Part shown: positions 11,481 through 22,800 of the stretch, piece after piece
How the letters are laid out: each line of letters begins with the position of its first letter
Position numbering within the stretch: the first letter of the stretch is position 1
Source: Ectocarpus siliculosus
Lineage: Eukaryota; Sar; Phaeophyceae; Ectocarpales; Ectocarpaceae
NCBI GenBank assembly: GCA_000310025.1
Contig: FN649736.1
Coordinates: 4,945,754 to 5,009,753, forward strand
Length of the DNA: 64,000 bases
Direction: 5' to 3'
Notes under the pieces: generated by a model
What the model saw: only the letters and a program-made list of their open reading frames with translations
Database searches by the model: none
What the model was told of the DNA's origin: nothing
Position numbers and translations under genes: made by a program

Positions 11481-12050
11481 ATCAACAATAATTTTCTTGC
11501 CACGACCAGACGGCCAGCCATGGGTAAGAATTGCCGGTCTGGCTGTACCCCTTGTTGCCAAGGTACCTTTCCTCCGTGTGCGAGCACCGATGCCCACAAG
11601 GTGTGTCAACACCGCACAATTCCTGGCCCTGATGTTGAAACGACTCTTCTTGTCAACACCTGCCGCGCACCGACATCATTTCTCTCTGTCATCGAGGCGA
11701 AACGTCCACTCCTCTCTGGTTACACAAAGATACTGCTGTACCTCTAGTTCAGGCTTTTACATCTTCATGACTCAGGGGCATCGATCGATCGTTCGTGTTC
11801 CCTCCCACCAGATAGATAGAGCTGTAGTGTGGCCTCGTACGTCGTACATTACCCCACCCCTGGTAACACGAGGCAACGCTCCTTCGCATTGACGGTTTCA
11901 ACATGCGCCTGTTCTGTTGTAAAACCTCCAAAAACACATGCACCCCCCTCAGAAAACCAACCGTGGCCCCCCCGCTGAGCGGCAGCGGACACACGAACAA
12001 ACAAAAACGCTGGCTGCTGGCTGCTGTTGTGACCCTGCAAGAAGGAAATC

Positions 12051-15000
12051 ATGAGTAAGTGCCTCGAGATGCTTGGTGGTTGTGTCTGCTGTTAAATATG
12101 CTGCCTGTGACCTTGTGCTTTGAGAGGGAAGCAAGCGGCACCGGATGCAGTTACGGTATGGTAGTGTGTTGCCTCGAGGCCATTCCTGCTCGCTGGCACC
12201 GCATCCGAGCAGCAGCGTCTCAGACATTGGGGCTTGAGCCCTGGCATGGACGCCTTGCCGATAGGAACCACTTGTATGGTTGTTACACAAGCCTCGCTCG
12301 CTTGATGGGCTGTCTTCTAGGTGCCCATCTGGCGGCGGTGTGATGTAATTCACGGGTCGTATCCTTTCCGCGCCAGCAAGCCTTACAGCCAGCCACGGCG
12401 TTGAGATCGGAGCACCACCCCAGCAGCACAGCAGTCTAGACAACCAGGTGCTAGGTGCAGCTTGCCAACACGATACGCAGATGGCTCTCACGGTGACGGG
12501 ATGGACACGAAATAATGCAGTAGCCCAACACAGAGCTGATCAGAAAGGAACACCATGTTTACATCATCCCCCCACGACCCGCACATCGAAAACTTATGTT
12601 TTTTTTGGCGGAAGGCAAGAGGAGGAAACTGCTCAACAACTGCTGTTTTTAACACTCAAAGATACATGTCATCAGTGTATAGACGTAAAAAAAGACTCGA
12701 AATAAGTCCAGTAGACCCAGCCGGTTTTCCTCCACTCACTGAAAAGGCTCCACCACATCCCGCTCGACTGTGGTTATATCTCGAATGGGTAGTCTTTCTG
12801 TGTGTGTATATATTTCTTGGTACATGTGGCACCTAAGCTAAGCTTTCTCCCACGCGCGGGTTTTCTTCCCACCTCCTCTTATATCATCTTAATCACAGGC
12901 GACGTCAAGAAGAAGAAGAGCAAGAAGTCCAAGGGCGGTGATGAACAATATGGCGCCGGCGCCGCCTCCGCAGCAGCAGCCCCTCAGGCGGCCACGGAGT
13001 ACATGATCCGGCCGGAGACGACAAAACCGGCCCTCAACACGTCCCAGTGGCCGCTGCTGCTGCGCAACTACGACGACCTCGAGTGCAGGGCGGCGCACTA
13101 CACGCCCCTCCCGAGCGGTTGCTCCCCGTTGAAGCGCGAGCTCAAGGAGTACATCCGGTACGGCGTCATCAACCTTGACAAACCCGCCAACCCATCGTCT
13201 CACGAGGTAAGCACTCGTTTTTTTTTGCTTTTTTTTTGGGTGTAACACGACGAATCCATATCTGATGATGAGAGTCCCAGGATAAATTTGCAATTAATCC
13301 ATAGCGTTAGCGGAAGCACTACCAATGTTTCTACGGTTCCTCCAGCCAACGGTTACCGATCCACCCCCCAAACCAACATAAACCGACTGCTGCTGCTGCT
13401 GCCACAACAGGTGGTGGCGTGGATCAAGCGAATCCTCCGGGTGGACAAGACGGGCCACAGCGGAACGCTCGACCCCAAGGTTACCGGGTGCTTGATCGTG
13501 TGCATAGACCGAGCGACGAGGCTGGTGAAGGCGCAGCAGAGCGCGGGGAAGGAGTACGTGGGCCTCGCGAGGTTTCACAGGTGCGGCGGGATCTGTCTGG
13601 TATCTCCGTAGAATGATACAGCAGCACGAGTGAGGCCTCCGGAGTGGGCTCATGAGAGAACATCAAGGGGTGATGCAAGATGGCAAGCAGGCAGCAGGCC
13701 AATCAACCCACAGCTGGCTGTGGCTGCCCGTTGTGTCGTTTCCCAAGCTCAACACCTCACATAGCTGACGTGCTCTTTACTCCAAGAGCCCAGCGAACCT
13801 GAACGAACCAACAAAAGTAATATTTACAAGTCTGGGTATTCTTGTATACTCGTGTGTACATCTTTAGACGCCGGTGTCGGCTTGAGCGGACTGTTGGCGC
13901 GGCAGAGGGAGGACTATAGCTGCCGAAGTGGGGTGGGTGGGAGAGGAAGAAAGCAATAACTTGCCTCATTCACGTGCCTCCGATCGAGCTAGGCGATGAG
14001 AAAGCCGCAACGAGTTGGTGTTGCAGTCAACCTATCGACTATTTAGTGAACCCTTATCCGAACAACGAACGTCATTGCTGATTTGCTGTGGACCAAGCCG
14101 TTTGACAGAAATCAACGGTCTAAGCAAGCCAGCCCATCGAGTAATCCAAGCGGCAAATCGAGCCAGTCCACGGTTCAACCCGAACCGCCATCCGAATCAC
14201 TCGAGCAATCGTGGCAGTTACCCATGCACACCCACTCTCTTTAATTCTCTCTCTCTCTCTCTTACACACACACATTCCCTCTTCTTGGTTTTTTTATATA
14301 TATTTTTCTCTCTCACACGTACTCACACTCGCCCCCCCTCTCTCTCGGTCACACTGCCTTTCTCTATCTTCACGACAACAACGACAGTGCGGTGGACGGG
14401 AGCGCGGTAGAGGCGAGGATGAAGGTGGAGAAGGCGGTGGGATTGCTGACGGGTGCCCTCTTCCAACGGCCACCCTTGATCTCCGCCGTTAAGAGGCAGC
14501 TCCGGATCCGAACTATCTACGACAGCAAGCTCATCGAGTACGACAACGACCGTCATCTAGGTGACAAACAGGACAAACCGCATATTTTGGGAGACCCCGC
14601 AGTAGATTTTGGTTATTTTGCGGACCATCTCTTTTGTCTTTTGTACGGGGGGGTAAGCGTGGGAGAGCAACAACACGCGGAACGGGGGATGAGGTACTGA
14701 AACACACCGACACCATGATGAGTTAAGCGTCATCGTTGACGTGTTTTGCCCCGCTACAGTATTTTTCTTGGCTTACTCTTGTTTTTGGGGGTTGTTGCGT
14801 CATTTTCCAGGAATTTTCTGGGTGAGCTGCCAGGCGGGGACCTACGTGCGAACGCTGTGCGTCCACCTGGGCCTCATCGTCGGGACGGGGGGGCACATGC
14901 AGGAGCTCCGGCGGGTGCGGTCGGGGGTGTTGTCGGAGGAGGGTAACCTGGTGACGATGCACGACGTGCTGGACGCGCAGCACGTGTACGACACCAAGAA

Positions 15001-18000
15001 GGACGAGTCTTACCTCAGGAGGATCATCATGCCGCTCGAGGTGGGAGGAGGGGGGGGGGGGGGGGGGGTNNNNNNNNNNNNNNNNNNNNNNNNNNNNNNN
15101 NNNNNNNNNNNNNNNNNNNNNNNNNNNNNNNNNNNNNNNNNNNNNNNNNNNNNNNNNNNNNNNNNNNNNNNNNNNNNNNNNNNNNNNNNNNNNNNNNNNN
15201 NNNNNNNNNNNNNNNNNNNNNNNNNNNNNNNNNNNNNNNNNNNNNNNNNNNNNNNNNNNNNNNNNNNNNNNNNNNNNNNNNNNNNNNNNNNNNNNNNNNN
15301 NNNNNNNNNNNNNNNNNNNNNNNNNNNNNNNNNNNNNNNNNNNNNNNNNNNNNNNNNNNNNNNNNNNNNNNNNNNNNNNNNNNNNNNNNNNNNNNNNNNN
15401 NNNNNNNNNNNNNNNNNNNNNNNNNNNNNNNNNNNNNNNNNNNNNNNTCGTCGGGAGGGGGGGGCACATCCAGGAGTTCCGCCCGGCGCGGTGGGGGGTG
15501 TTTTGGGGGGAGGGTAACCTGGTGAAGATGCACGACGGCCTGGACGCCCAGCACGTTTTCGCCCCCAAGAAGGTCGGGTCTAACCTCAGCAGGGGACCAT
15601 CTACCCCCGAGGGGTGGGAGGAGGGGGGGGGGGGTTCGTCGACCGTGCACTGTTATTGGGTGTGTTCGATGGTTTCTTGGTGGAGGTTTCCACGTCATAT
15701 GCGTATGACACTGTACATTCTTCGATGTGTTTGTCTTGCTCGGCGCACTGCAAGGCAATTTCAACTGAGGGGCGCGCTGGCTTGATTTCGTAAAGTGGGT
15801 TTCGTTGAGACAGACAGATAGACAGCTTTTCCCTCCACTATTATAGGACGGTTATTCTTTGGTGACACGTGTTGTCTACGCGCTCTCTGGAGACATCACA
15901 TGGTGGAGGTAGACTCCATCTCCTTCCGCACCCTCGACGAACAATCGGGGTAAGCTAAGCTACATGCTTCACACCAGAAACTCTTGGAGAAGAAGTTGCC
16001 AGGTAGAAACGGCTAGATGCGAACGATCAAAATAGTCCTCCTTCAACCCTCCTATTTTAACACGCGGCCCGTCGAAAGAAATCGAATCGAGAGCGCCGAG
16101 CTCCTTGCCAGACAAAGACTCACTTGGCTTCAGTATGAAAAGGAGTGTCCCCAAAATACGTGGGGGCTTTTCATGCTCAACCCAAGCCAGCACATGTCTC
16201 GTGTACCAGGCTACGATGTGTACAGTTTTACCACTTGAGGGGACACGCGTCTTACCACTTAAGGGGACACGCGGCCTGGGAGATCGTGCGCAGCAAGTCA
16301 GAGGCCGAGGAGAGGTATCACACAGCATATCACACAGCGTACCACCTTCCCCAAGCATGGTAGACGAAGGGTTCTTGTCGCGTGGGTTTCCCTTAAAGGG
16401 GGGATGTTTGACCCGTGTCAAAGGAGAGGACTATTTGGAACGTTTGGTCTTGCGGTTTACCGGGCAATTTGCTTCCAGAGATTTTTCTCCCTACCATTCA
16501 CCAGAAATGCGATAGAACGCAAGGCGCAAGGCCGAATGGAGGTGGATACGTGGATATTTGCGCGAACAGCGGCTGCTGTTCACAGAGCGACCGGGTGTGA
16601 AAAACAAAATCCTTTGAAGCTGGTCACGATTCCGCAGGCCTGAGTAATTTTGTGAAAAATGTATCTTTAGTCATTTCAAAAGGAAGAGTACCTGTTCGAG
16701 ACACTACCCCGTTCAATGTGTTGATAACTTGTTTTGTTTTGCTATGGCGTCTTGCGGTGTAACGGTGCAACACAACCCGGCTCGCCACTGGATAGCGTGA
16801 AGGACCAGTATTGCTGGGTCTAAGGTTGTGCTTTTTCCGCATGTCCTACATACGTGTGCATGAAATCAACAGTCTCTAATTGGTCGCCGCCCCCAAGATT
16901 CGTGTGCAGCAGAGTCGTGACGCACGTACTACACGTGCATGGCGCCAAATGTGTCTTTCTGTGGGCGCCCCCCAAGTTTTTTGGCGAGGTGTATGTGGCA
17001 GAGTCAAGACTCAGAGTGTATTGCTATGTTTCGCCGGTGCAGGTGTTGCTGCTGACGTACAAGAGAGTGGTGGTGAAGGACAGCGCCGTTAACGCGGTCT
17101 GCTACGGCGCCAAGCTCATGATCCCGGGGCTCCTGCGGTTCGCGGCCGACATCGAGATCAACACCGAGGTAAGCGGTCCTTTTCCTTGAGAGAGCTCTTG
17201 TTGTCGTCGCTGTCGCTGTCCTCATGCTGTCAAAATACCGTGGGCAATCACCAACAGATGACGGTAGCGATGGATGCGATATATGTCAGGGCCTGTTATA
17301 ACGTCGAAGTTGCACCTAAATTGAACACCCACTTTGCATGATGACCCTGGTTGGGCATGTTGGTCATTGAGGGCTTGCGTCGTTGTTTTGCCACACCCTA
17401 ATGTGCCAGTGAGCAACCAACAAATCCCCCCGCACATACATGCATTGCCCGATCCATTGAACAGGTGGTGATGGTAACGACAAAGGGGGAGGCGATAGCG
17501 GTTGGCATAGCGCAGATGATTTCTCCCGTCATGGCAACGTGCGACCACGGCACGGTGGCGACGATCAAGAGGGTCATCATGGAGAGGGACACCTACCCGA
17601 GGCGGTGGGGGCTGGGCCATGTTGCCACGAAAAAGAAGGCCATGGTCAAGAGCGTGAGTACGAAAACTTACGGGACGGGGGGCGGGAGCTACTCATGTAA
17701 AGGCATGCCGTAGTCGTTAGACCATAGACCTCGCATCCCTATTTACCATCCTTTTTCGCTGGCCCAGACTACGTGTCACAAGTATGGACCGCGGGGGGAG
17801 GCGGGCGTACTCATGTTTTGCATGCCGTGGCGTTTAGACTATTGACAACGCATCCTCGAATCCTCGAGAGGATGGAGTATTGTTCCGACAGGATCGATCA
17901 CCGATTGCAAATCGTTCCTTCCTACTTTCCCATAAGGCAAAAAGGGGTGTTTCGGGCATGACGTTACTGACCGTGTTATCGACGTGCTTTGACATCGACC

Positions 18001-19190
18001 GGTTGGATTGCTTCAAGAGTGCCCTGCGTGTATGTTTTGCGACTGTCTTTCGCTCAAGTACCTCGACTATATTCTTTGACGTGTTTGTTGTGGATGTGTT
18101 GGAAGTCTGCTCAGTGAGAGATGAAAGACACCATCCCTCTGTATTGGTTTTGTTTCGCTGAAGTCGTTTTTCTTGCTGCTTGTTTATAGGGCCTTCTGGA
18201 CAAGCACGGTCGCGAGAACGCCTCCACTCCCAAGGACTGGAAAACCTCGTACCACGACCTCACCCCCAAGGCGATGAAGAAGGACGCGGGAGAGAGCGGC
18301 GACGCTGACGCTGGTGCCAGCGCAGGTGCTGCCCAGGAGGCCCCTGCTCCTGATGCGGCCGAAGGAGAGGAGAAGAAGAAGAAGAAGAAAAAGAAGGACA
18401 AGGACAAGGACAAGGTGTGTGCGTGTTTTTGTTTCGTTGCAAGCAGTAATTTACCGAGTTCACGGACGGACCGATGAAAAGACACACAGGGGTATGCACA
18501 AGAGCTTTAATTGTGGACCCCACCTGCTCTCCTGACAGGGTGGCAGGGGTGTGAGGAGACTGCCGTGTGTATGGTCATTTAGTTAGCATCGCGGCGGTAC
18601 CTAGCTGATGAGGCGGCGGGAGAGCAAAACGGCAGAGAAAAGTGTAACGCCTCCTTATCCGCAGACTGCTGCGTCGACAAGGGGCCGCTGCAACGCAAGG
18701 CTGGACAGTAATGCTATCAAGCCTCCGGATTCAGGGTACAAATGCTTAGGTTCAAGAACAACTCGTGGTTTTTCGTTTTTGTGCACAACGAGGTCCTTGA
18801 GGTGAGCAAGTGTGCTTAAACTATTCAGTCTGCGGGGCACCTTGCTTGTGAAAAAAATAATGTCCTTACGTGAAGCAGGGAGGTCTGTACTTGCAGAAGA
18901 AAACAGCGCAATGAGTTGGTCGTTCGTTCGCCGATACTCCCTCCTCCCTAGTTTTCTCACGTTTTTTTTTCTTTGCTTTTCGTCGCACACCAGCAGTCTT
19001 GTGTCTTGCGCACAAGTAAAACACTATAATAGTAACGGAAATCGTCTTCTTCTTGTTTGTTTTTGTTCCTTGCCAGCAGTCCAAGAAGCGTAGCGCGGAG
19101 GGGAGCGATGAGGACGCGGCGGGTAGCCCGAGTTCCGAAAAGAAGAAGAAGAAGAAGAAGAAGATCAAGACGGAGGCCGAGGCGGAGTAA
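12051..19190 (+). CDS. DKC1: Dyskerin, H/ACA snoRNP pseudouridine synthase
   Basis: Dyskerin is the catalytic subunit of H/ACA snoRNPs, pseudouridylating rRNA and snRNA in the nucleolus and Cajal bodies, and in animals also binding telomerase RNA. Nine exons join in frame to 511 residues (human 514): 12051-12054, 12899-13206, 13411-13580, 14388-14560, 14811-15040, 17043-17168, 17465-17653, 18190-18414 and 19080-19190 (TAA). Exon 1 is only ATG-A before GTAAGT; joined to exon 2 it gives [12 protein letters not shown]. Exon 3 has the TruB catalytic motif [11 protein letters not shown] with the active Asp; exon 5 has [13 protein letters not shown] and [12 protein letters not shown]. Exons 6 and 7 carry the PUA domain ([27 protein letters not shown]). 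Exons 8 and 9 encode a Lys/Glu-rich tail with lysine runs, the usual nuclear/nucleolar signal. Exon 9 could start three bases earlier (CAG). Intron 5 contains the assembly gap, but the coding sequence is intact. Confidence 0.95.
14235..14345. repeat. CT/CA-rich microsatellite in dyskerin intron 3
   Basis: Runs of CTCTCTCT and ACACACAC, with T tracts, lie just upstream of the exon 4 acceptor at 14387. They double as an extended pyrimidine tract. Confidence 0.7.
15070..15447. other. Assembly gap (378 N)
   Basis: A run of N inside dyskerin intron 5, immediately after a long G run. The sequence on its right, 15448-15640, is a degraded second copy of 14877-15060. The gap probably marks a G-rich stretch where read quality collapsed. 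Confidence 0.95.
15448..15640 (+). pseudogene. Degraded copy of dyskerin exon 5, probably an assembly artefact
   Basis: This repeats the last two thirds of exon 5, including GAGGGTAACCTGGTGA and CACGACG, and the G-rich start of intron 5. It has about a dozen substitutions and length changes, mostly at G runs, that break the frame (GTSGHMQEL becomes GRGGHIQEF). It carries the same intronic G tract at its end. Poor sequence at a contig end scaffolded across the gap explains it better than a real partial duplication, but the latter cannot be excluded. Confidence 0.6.
17676..17742 (-). mobile_element. 5'-truncated LINE 3' end, short
   Basis: G-rich start followed by GCTACTCATGTAAAGGCATG, GTAGTCGTTAGACCATAGAC and CTCGCATCC. 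This is a divergent minus-strand copy of the LINE terminus, about 60 bases before a second, better copy. Both are in dyskerin intron 7. Confidence 0.45.
17793..17946 (-). mobile_element. 5'-truncated LINE 3' end
   Basis: The minus strand reads AAAGTAGGAAGGAACGATTT, then CCTCTCGAGGATTCGAGG, then GCATGCAAAACATGAGTACG and a C-rich end. This matches the LINE at 57400-57535 from AAAGTAGGAAGGAACGATTG to the tail, so about 150 bases of the 3' end are kept. It lies in dyskerin intron 7, antisense to the gene. Confidence 0.75.
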
Positions 19191-19489
19191 CCCTCTCTGC
19201 AGAAGATTAGTTACCAACCTACATTTGACTATGCAGAAATAGTTATGCAACCTACATCCCCCATCGCAATGCCCCCCGATCGATGTGATGTTGTTGTTGT
19301 CGTCGTGATTCATTTGTTTGGTGTCGCGTTAGTAGTTACCTTCTTGATTGTTGCGGTGGACTGGAGCATTCGAGGGGGACCTGCTCATTTTCCTTTCTTT
19401 CATTCACCCTTTTGACCGGGGTCGATCGTATCCCGGTTAAGTTTTCTTTTTTCGATTGGGTAAGAAAGATGATGGCGTGTTGCAAGTTG

Positions 19490-19660
19490 GAGGACTTCTC
19501 TGGAGTCCATTTTTATTTGATTTCTAGAACGTTGTACCCCCTATTTTTGGGATAGGTGGCTTGTGACCACGGAAGGTTTGCGCGTCAGTTGGACCAGGAC
19601 GGACATTGGAAGGTACTTAGCGGAGATGGAACGGTGTTTGATCTGACGACAACAACAACT
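19490..19660 (+). repeat. Dispersed repeat family R1, copy 3
   Basis: Contains TTCTAGAACGTTGTACCCCC, GGTGGCTTGTGACCACGGAA and GCGCGTCAGTTGGACCAG. It is the closest relative of the 11300-11480 copy. It lies just downstream of dyskerin, so R1 copies sit on both sides of that gene. Confidence 0.6.
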
Positions 19661-19899
19661 AGGAACGAGTACCAGGTAACTCTCCTGACATTGTTCATTC
19701 TTTTCTGGTAAATTACGGGTGCCGACGTGTAAACTCCTCTGGCAAGGGGCCAGTCCCTACCGCTACGTAATGCAGTGATTGCTGTACCTCCCTCCTCCCT
19801 CCGAGCCCAAGGAAATTATATTCTGGGATGGAGACCAAAGCCACGGGAAATTGGTTCCCGGATTGGTGCCCAGAGACAAGAGAGGTAGAGAGCAGGAAA

Positions 19900-22800
19900 C
19901 GAGAGGGGGACTGACACAGATGACAACGCACCACAAGGACAGAGCAACAGAGAAGAGCGACAGCAAGATTTGTGAGTGAGCTTGAGTCCTTCTGTGCTCC
20001 GAGCGTTATTCAACTCCCCATCACGGCGCTGCTGCTGTGCAGTAGTCACTTGGACTGATGCAGATGCATACAAATAACTGCACATCTTTGCGTCTTTTTT
20101 TCTTCCCCAAAATTAGTTCCCGGCGTGGTTGAGCACACACCTTGACTGCGGGACGTCAACGACGGCCGGATTTTGTGTCTCAGACGTACAGCAGTACCAT
20201 CCTTCTTCAGGCCAAAACTGCTCTCATTTACCCACGCAAGAGCGCGCACCACCGAAGGCCTTTAGTGGTTTGCTCCCAAACAGCACTGCTGTGGCAGTAC
20301 GTGTAGATATGTAGACGACAGCAGGTACTGCTGTAGACGACTAGTACTTGAAGTACCCAAACATTTTTCAGTTTTTCTGTTTCGTTCCGACCTCATCCTT
20401 CTTCGTGTTCCAGAAACAAGCGCAGGAAAAATCTCGAGAGCGTGCATTGGTTTTGCGAGACGTGCATTGTAGGGAAAGCTCGGAAGAAGCTTGGTTGGGA
20501 GCACAGGTGAGATGTTGCGAGAGAACGATACTTACTGCTGTAGTGTGAGAGAAGATGCTCGAGGATGTATGTTCAAACGAAAACGGAAGCAAAATGAGAT
20601 CTTGTTCGCGGGGTGGTCGAAGATCCGAAGTACCTCCGTGTACACTGTACACATAATGAGGATGCGTATCTCACTTTACCCGCTGCCGCCGCTCCCCCGT
20701 GAGTTCCATGTTGTTCGTAAGAGGGTATTGGGAAGCAACCTACGCACATCATAGTGCCACTGACATCAAGGATGAGTCCTGGTGCGGCAACAAACCTACG
20801 TGGATCGATCGTGATGACCGGCGCACACAGCAGCAGCCACTGCTGTGTGGACAGCTCTCGATGGACAGTATATGTATTGCTGCGTGTACCAAGAATCGAT
20901 CGCCGGACCTCTTGCGCTCGGATCATCAGCCTTCCTATGCAGCAGAACAGCGAGATCCAGGCATCCCGTCACCCACACCGGCGTACATCTACAGTAGGGA
21001 AACCGGCAATAGGTATAACAACAGCAGTGCTGTTGTCTGTGGGTGGGTGCGTGGGTACGATGAAACCGCTCGCACGCTCACACGTGAAACTCTCGCAATG
21101 TCGGTTTTTGGTCCGCTTGGGCCGCAGTGGTTTTCTGCTGAGTACAGACAGCATCCGCAGCGTGTGCCATTCACCGACACTCCTTCGCTGTCTCCCACCG
21201 TAAAGAAGGTCCAGAACGCTTCTCCTGGTTGTCTTCACACTACGACAGTAGGACCTACACCTGCTAGACTTGAATACTGCTGTACATATTGAGACCCACA
21301 CAAATACCGTATTGACTATTGTAGGTTGCGTAAGATACCGCACCCCCTACCCCTACTCTGACGGTGTCGAGAAATTGGCGTCGTCGACCATCTCTCGAGG
21401 GTTTTCCGTTTGATACTGGCACCCTCCTCTTCGCGAAGAGAATCGAGATGCGAAAATCTGGGGGTTGTTATCTTATCAACACACACACGCAATTGCGAAC
21501 CTACAGTAGTATTTAGTTGCCCCCCCTCCCCGTCAGTTCCGTTCAGCGCAATGCGGGGTGGGGTGATTTAGTCTATTTGTAGTTTCCTTTTGTAGGCCCT
21601 TAGCGTGTTATCGTCTTCTTTTTCGGTTGGATATCGTTTGGGCTACACACTTCTTTTGTTTCCCCTCTCCTTGATTAAGTGGTGTTGGGAGGTCTGGTGC
21701 GTGCGAATGATCAGGGTGTTCAGTTGTCGCATCTCCCCTACATACAGTCATCATATTTACATGCATTAATAATACGCACACTCGAGGTTTGTTTCCTTTT
21801 GTTTCTACAGATAGTCTACAACTGTCACCGAATGGTGTGTGTTATTATAGTTTCTCCTATATTTATTCATGGCCGTATGTAGCACCGTTTGTCATCATAC
21901 AAGGAGTTAACACGCCGTCGTCAGATTGTTGTTGTTGTGCGACGCCATGCCTTCTTTTTGTGCGGCCTTCCTTATGTCGACTCTTCTTGTGCCTCCATCC
22001 AATACCAAGCACAATAAAAAAGGAAATCAATTGGGGAAGGAGCCGTGGGCTCACGGCAATCTGTACCTTATCAACTCACGAGGATGTGCTTTCCACCACC
22101 GGATCACGAGAGATTTACTTTCCAGAGAGACTCGAATCCGCGACCTACATAGAAAGAAACAGAAGACCACGACACGAGGCAGTATGTATGTATCTGAACC
22201 ACCCGGCGGGGCGACCGGTGCCCCCCACTCTCATTTCCCTGGGAAATTTTCGACGCTACTACTGTAGGAAGCGCTTAGTTTGCCCGACGGCAACAAAACA
22301 ACTGAAACACGGAAGCATACAGTCTTCCTTCTCGTAGGCAAGGCACGAGAAGAGAAGAACACAACAACAAAGAGTTCCTTCCCGCGTACCCATAGGAACA
22401 AGGAATGACCGATCGTGAATGAAGTTGTTGTTATGCATACCGCTCTCTCCACCTAGCCCGGAATCTATGTGGTTAAGCGTAGCCTTGGATGGTAGGAGAC
22501 ATGCCGGCTTCAACGTTTGAGCGGACGGCAAGCATTGCAGAGGATTCCTTCAGTGGAACCCCTCATCGGATCTATTTAGTTTACTATTTATTTTCGAGGA
22601 GGCATGAGTGCTGGGAACGTAGAACTACGACCGACCGTGATGAAGCGGATGGCAATAACAACATCGTTCCGCCGGTCACCACGTTGTCAAACCGGTGGCT
22701 CTGGTGATTGCGAAGTCGTTCTCGCCATTTCGAGTGTCAGAATCGGTATTCCTAGCTTTGTGTCTGGTAGACCAAATGCCTTTCGCACATCGCGGTTGAA

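Larger units (their letters stand above)
9840..12050. other. Intergenic region between PRA1 and dyskerin
   Basis: No gene is supported. A minus-strand ORF of 140 codons at 10229-10651 and another at 10648-10983 have no recognisable domain or splice context. The region contains a perfect 12-bp hairpin (10435-10466), a short imperfect direct repeat of GAGAATGGTGCTC near 10632 and 10678, and an R1 repeat at 11300-11480. The right end should contain the dyskerin promoter; no clear TATA box or other element could be assigned. Confidence 0.4.

Noticed and set aside
12889-13653. Minus-strand ORFs across dyskerin exons 2 and 3
   Set aside because: They are antisense shadows of confidently assigned dyskerin coding sequence.
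22110-22160. A tRNA T-arm-like word (GACTCGAATCCGCGAC) as a possible tRNA gene
   Set aside because: No matching acceptor, D and anticodon arms could be built around it on either strand.
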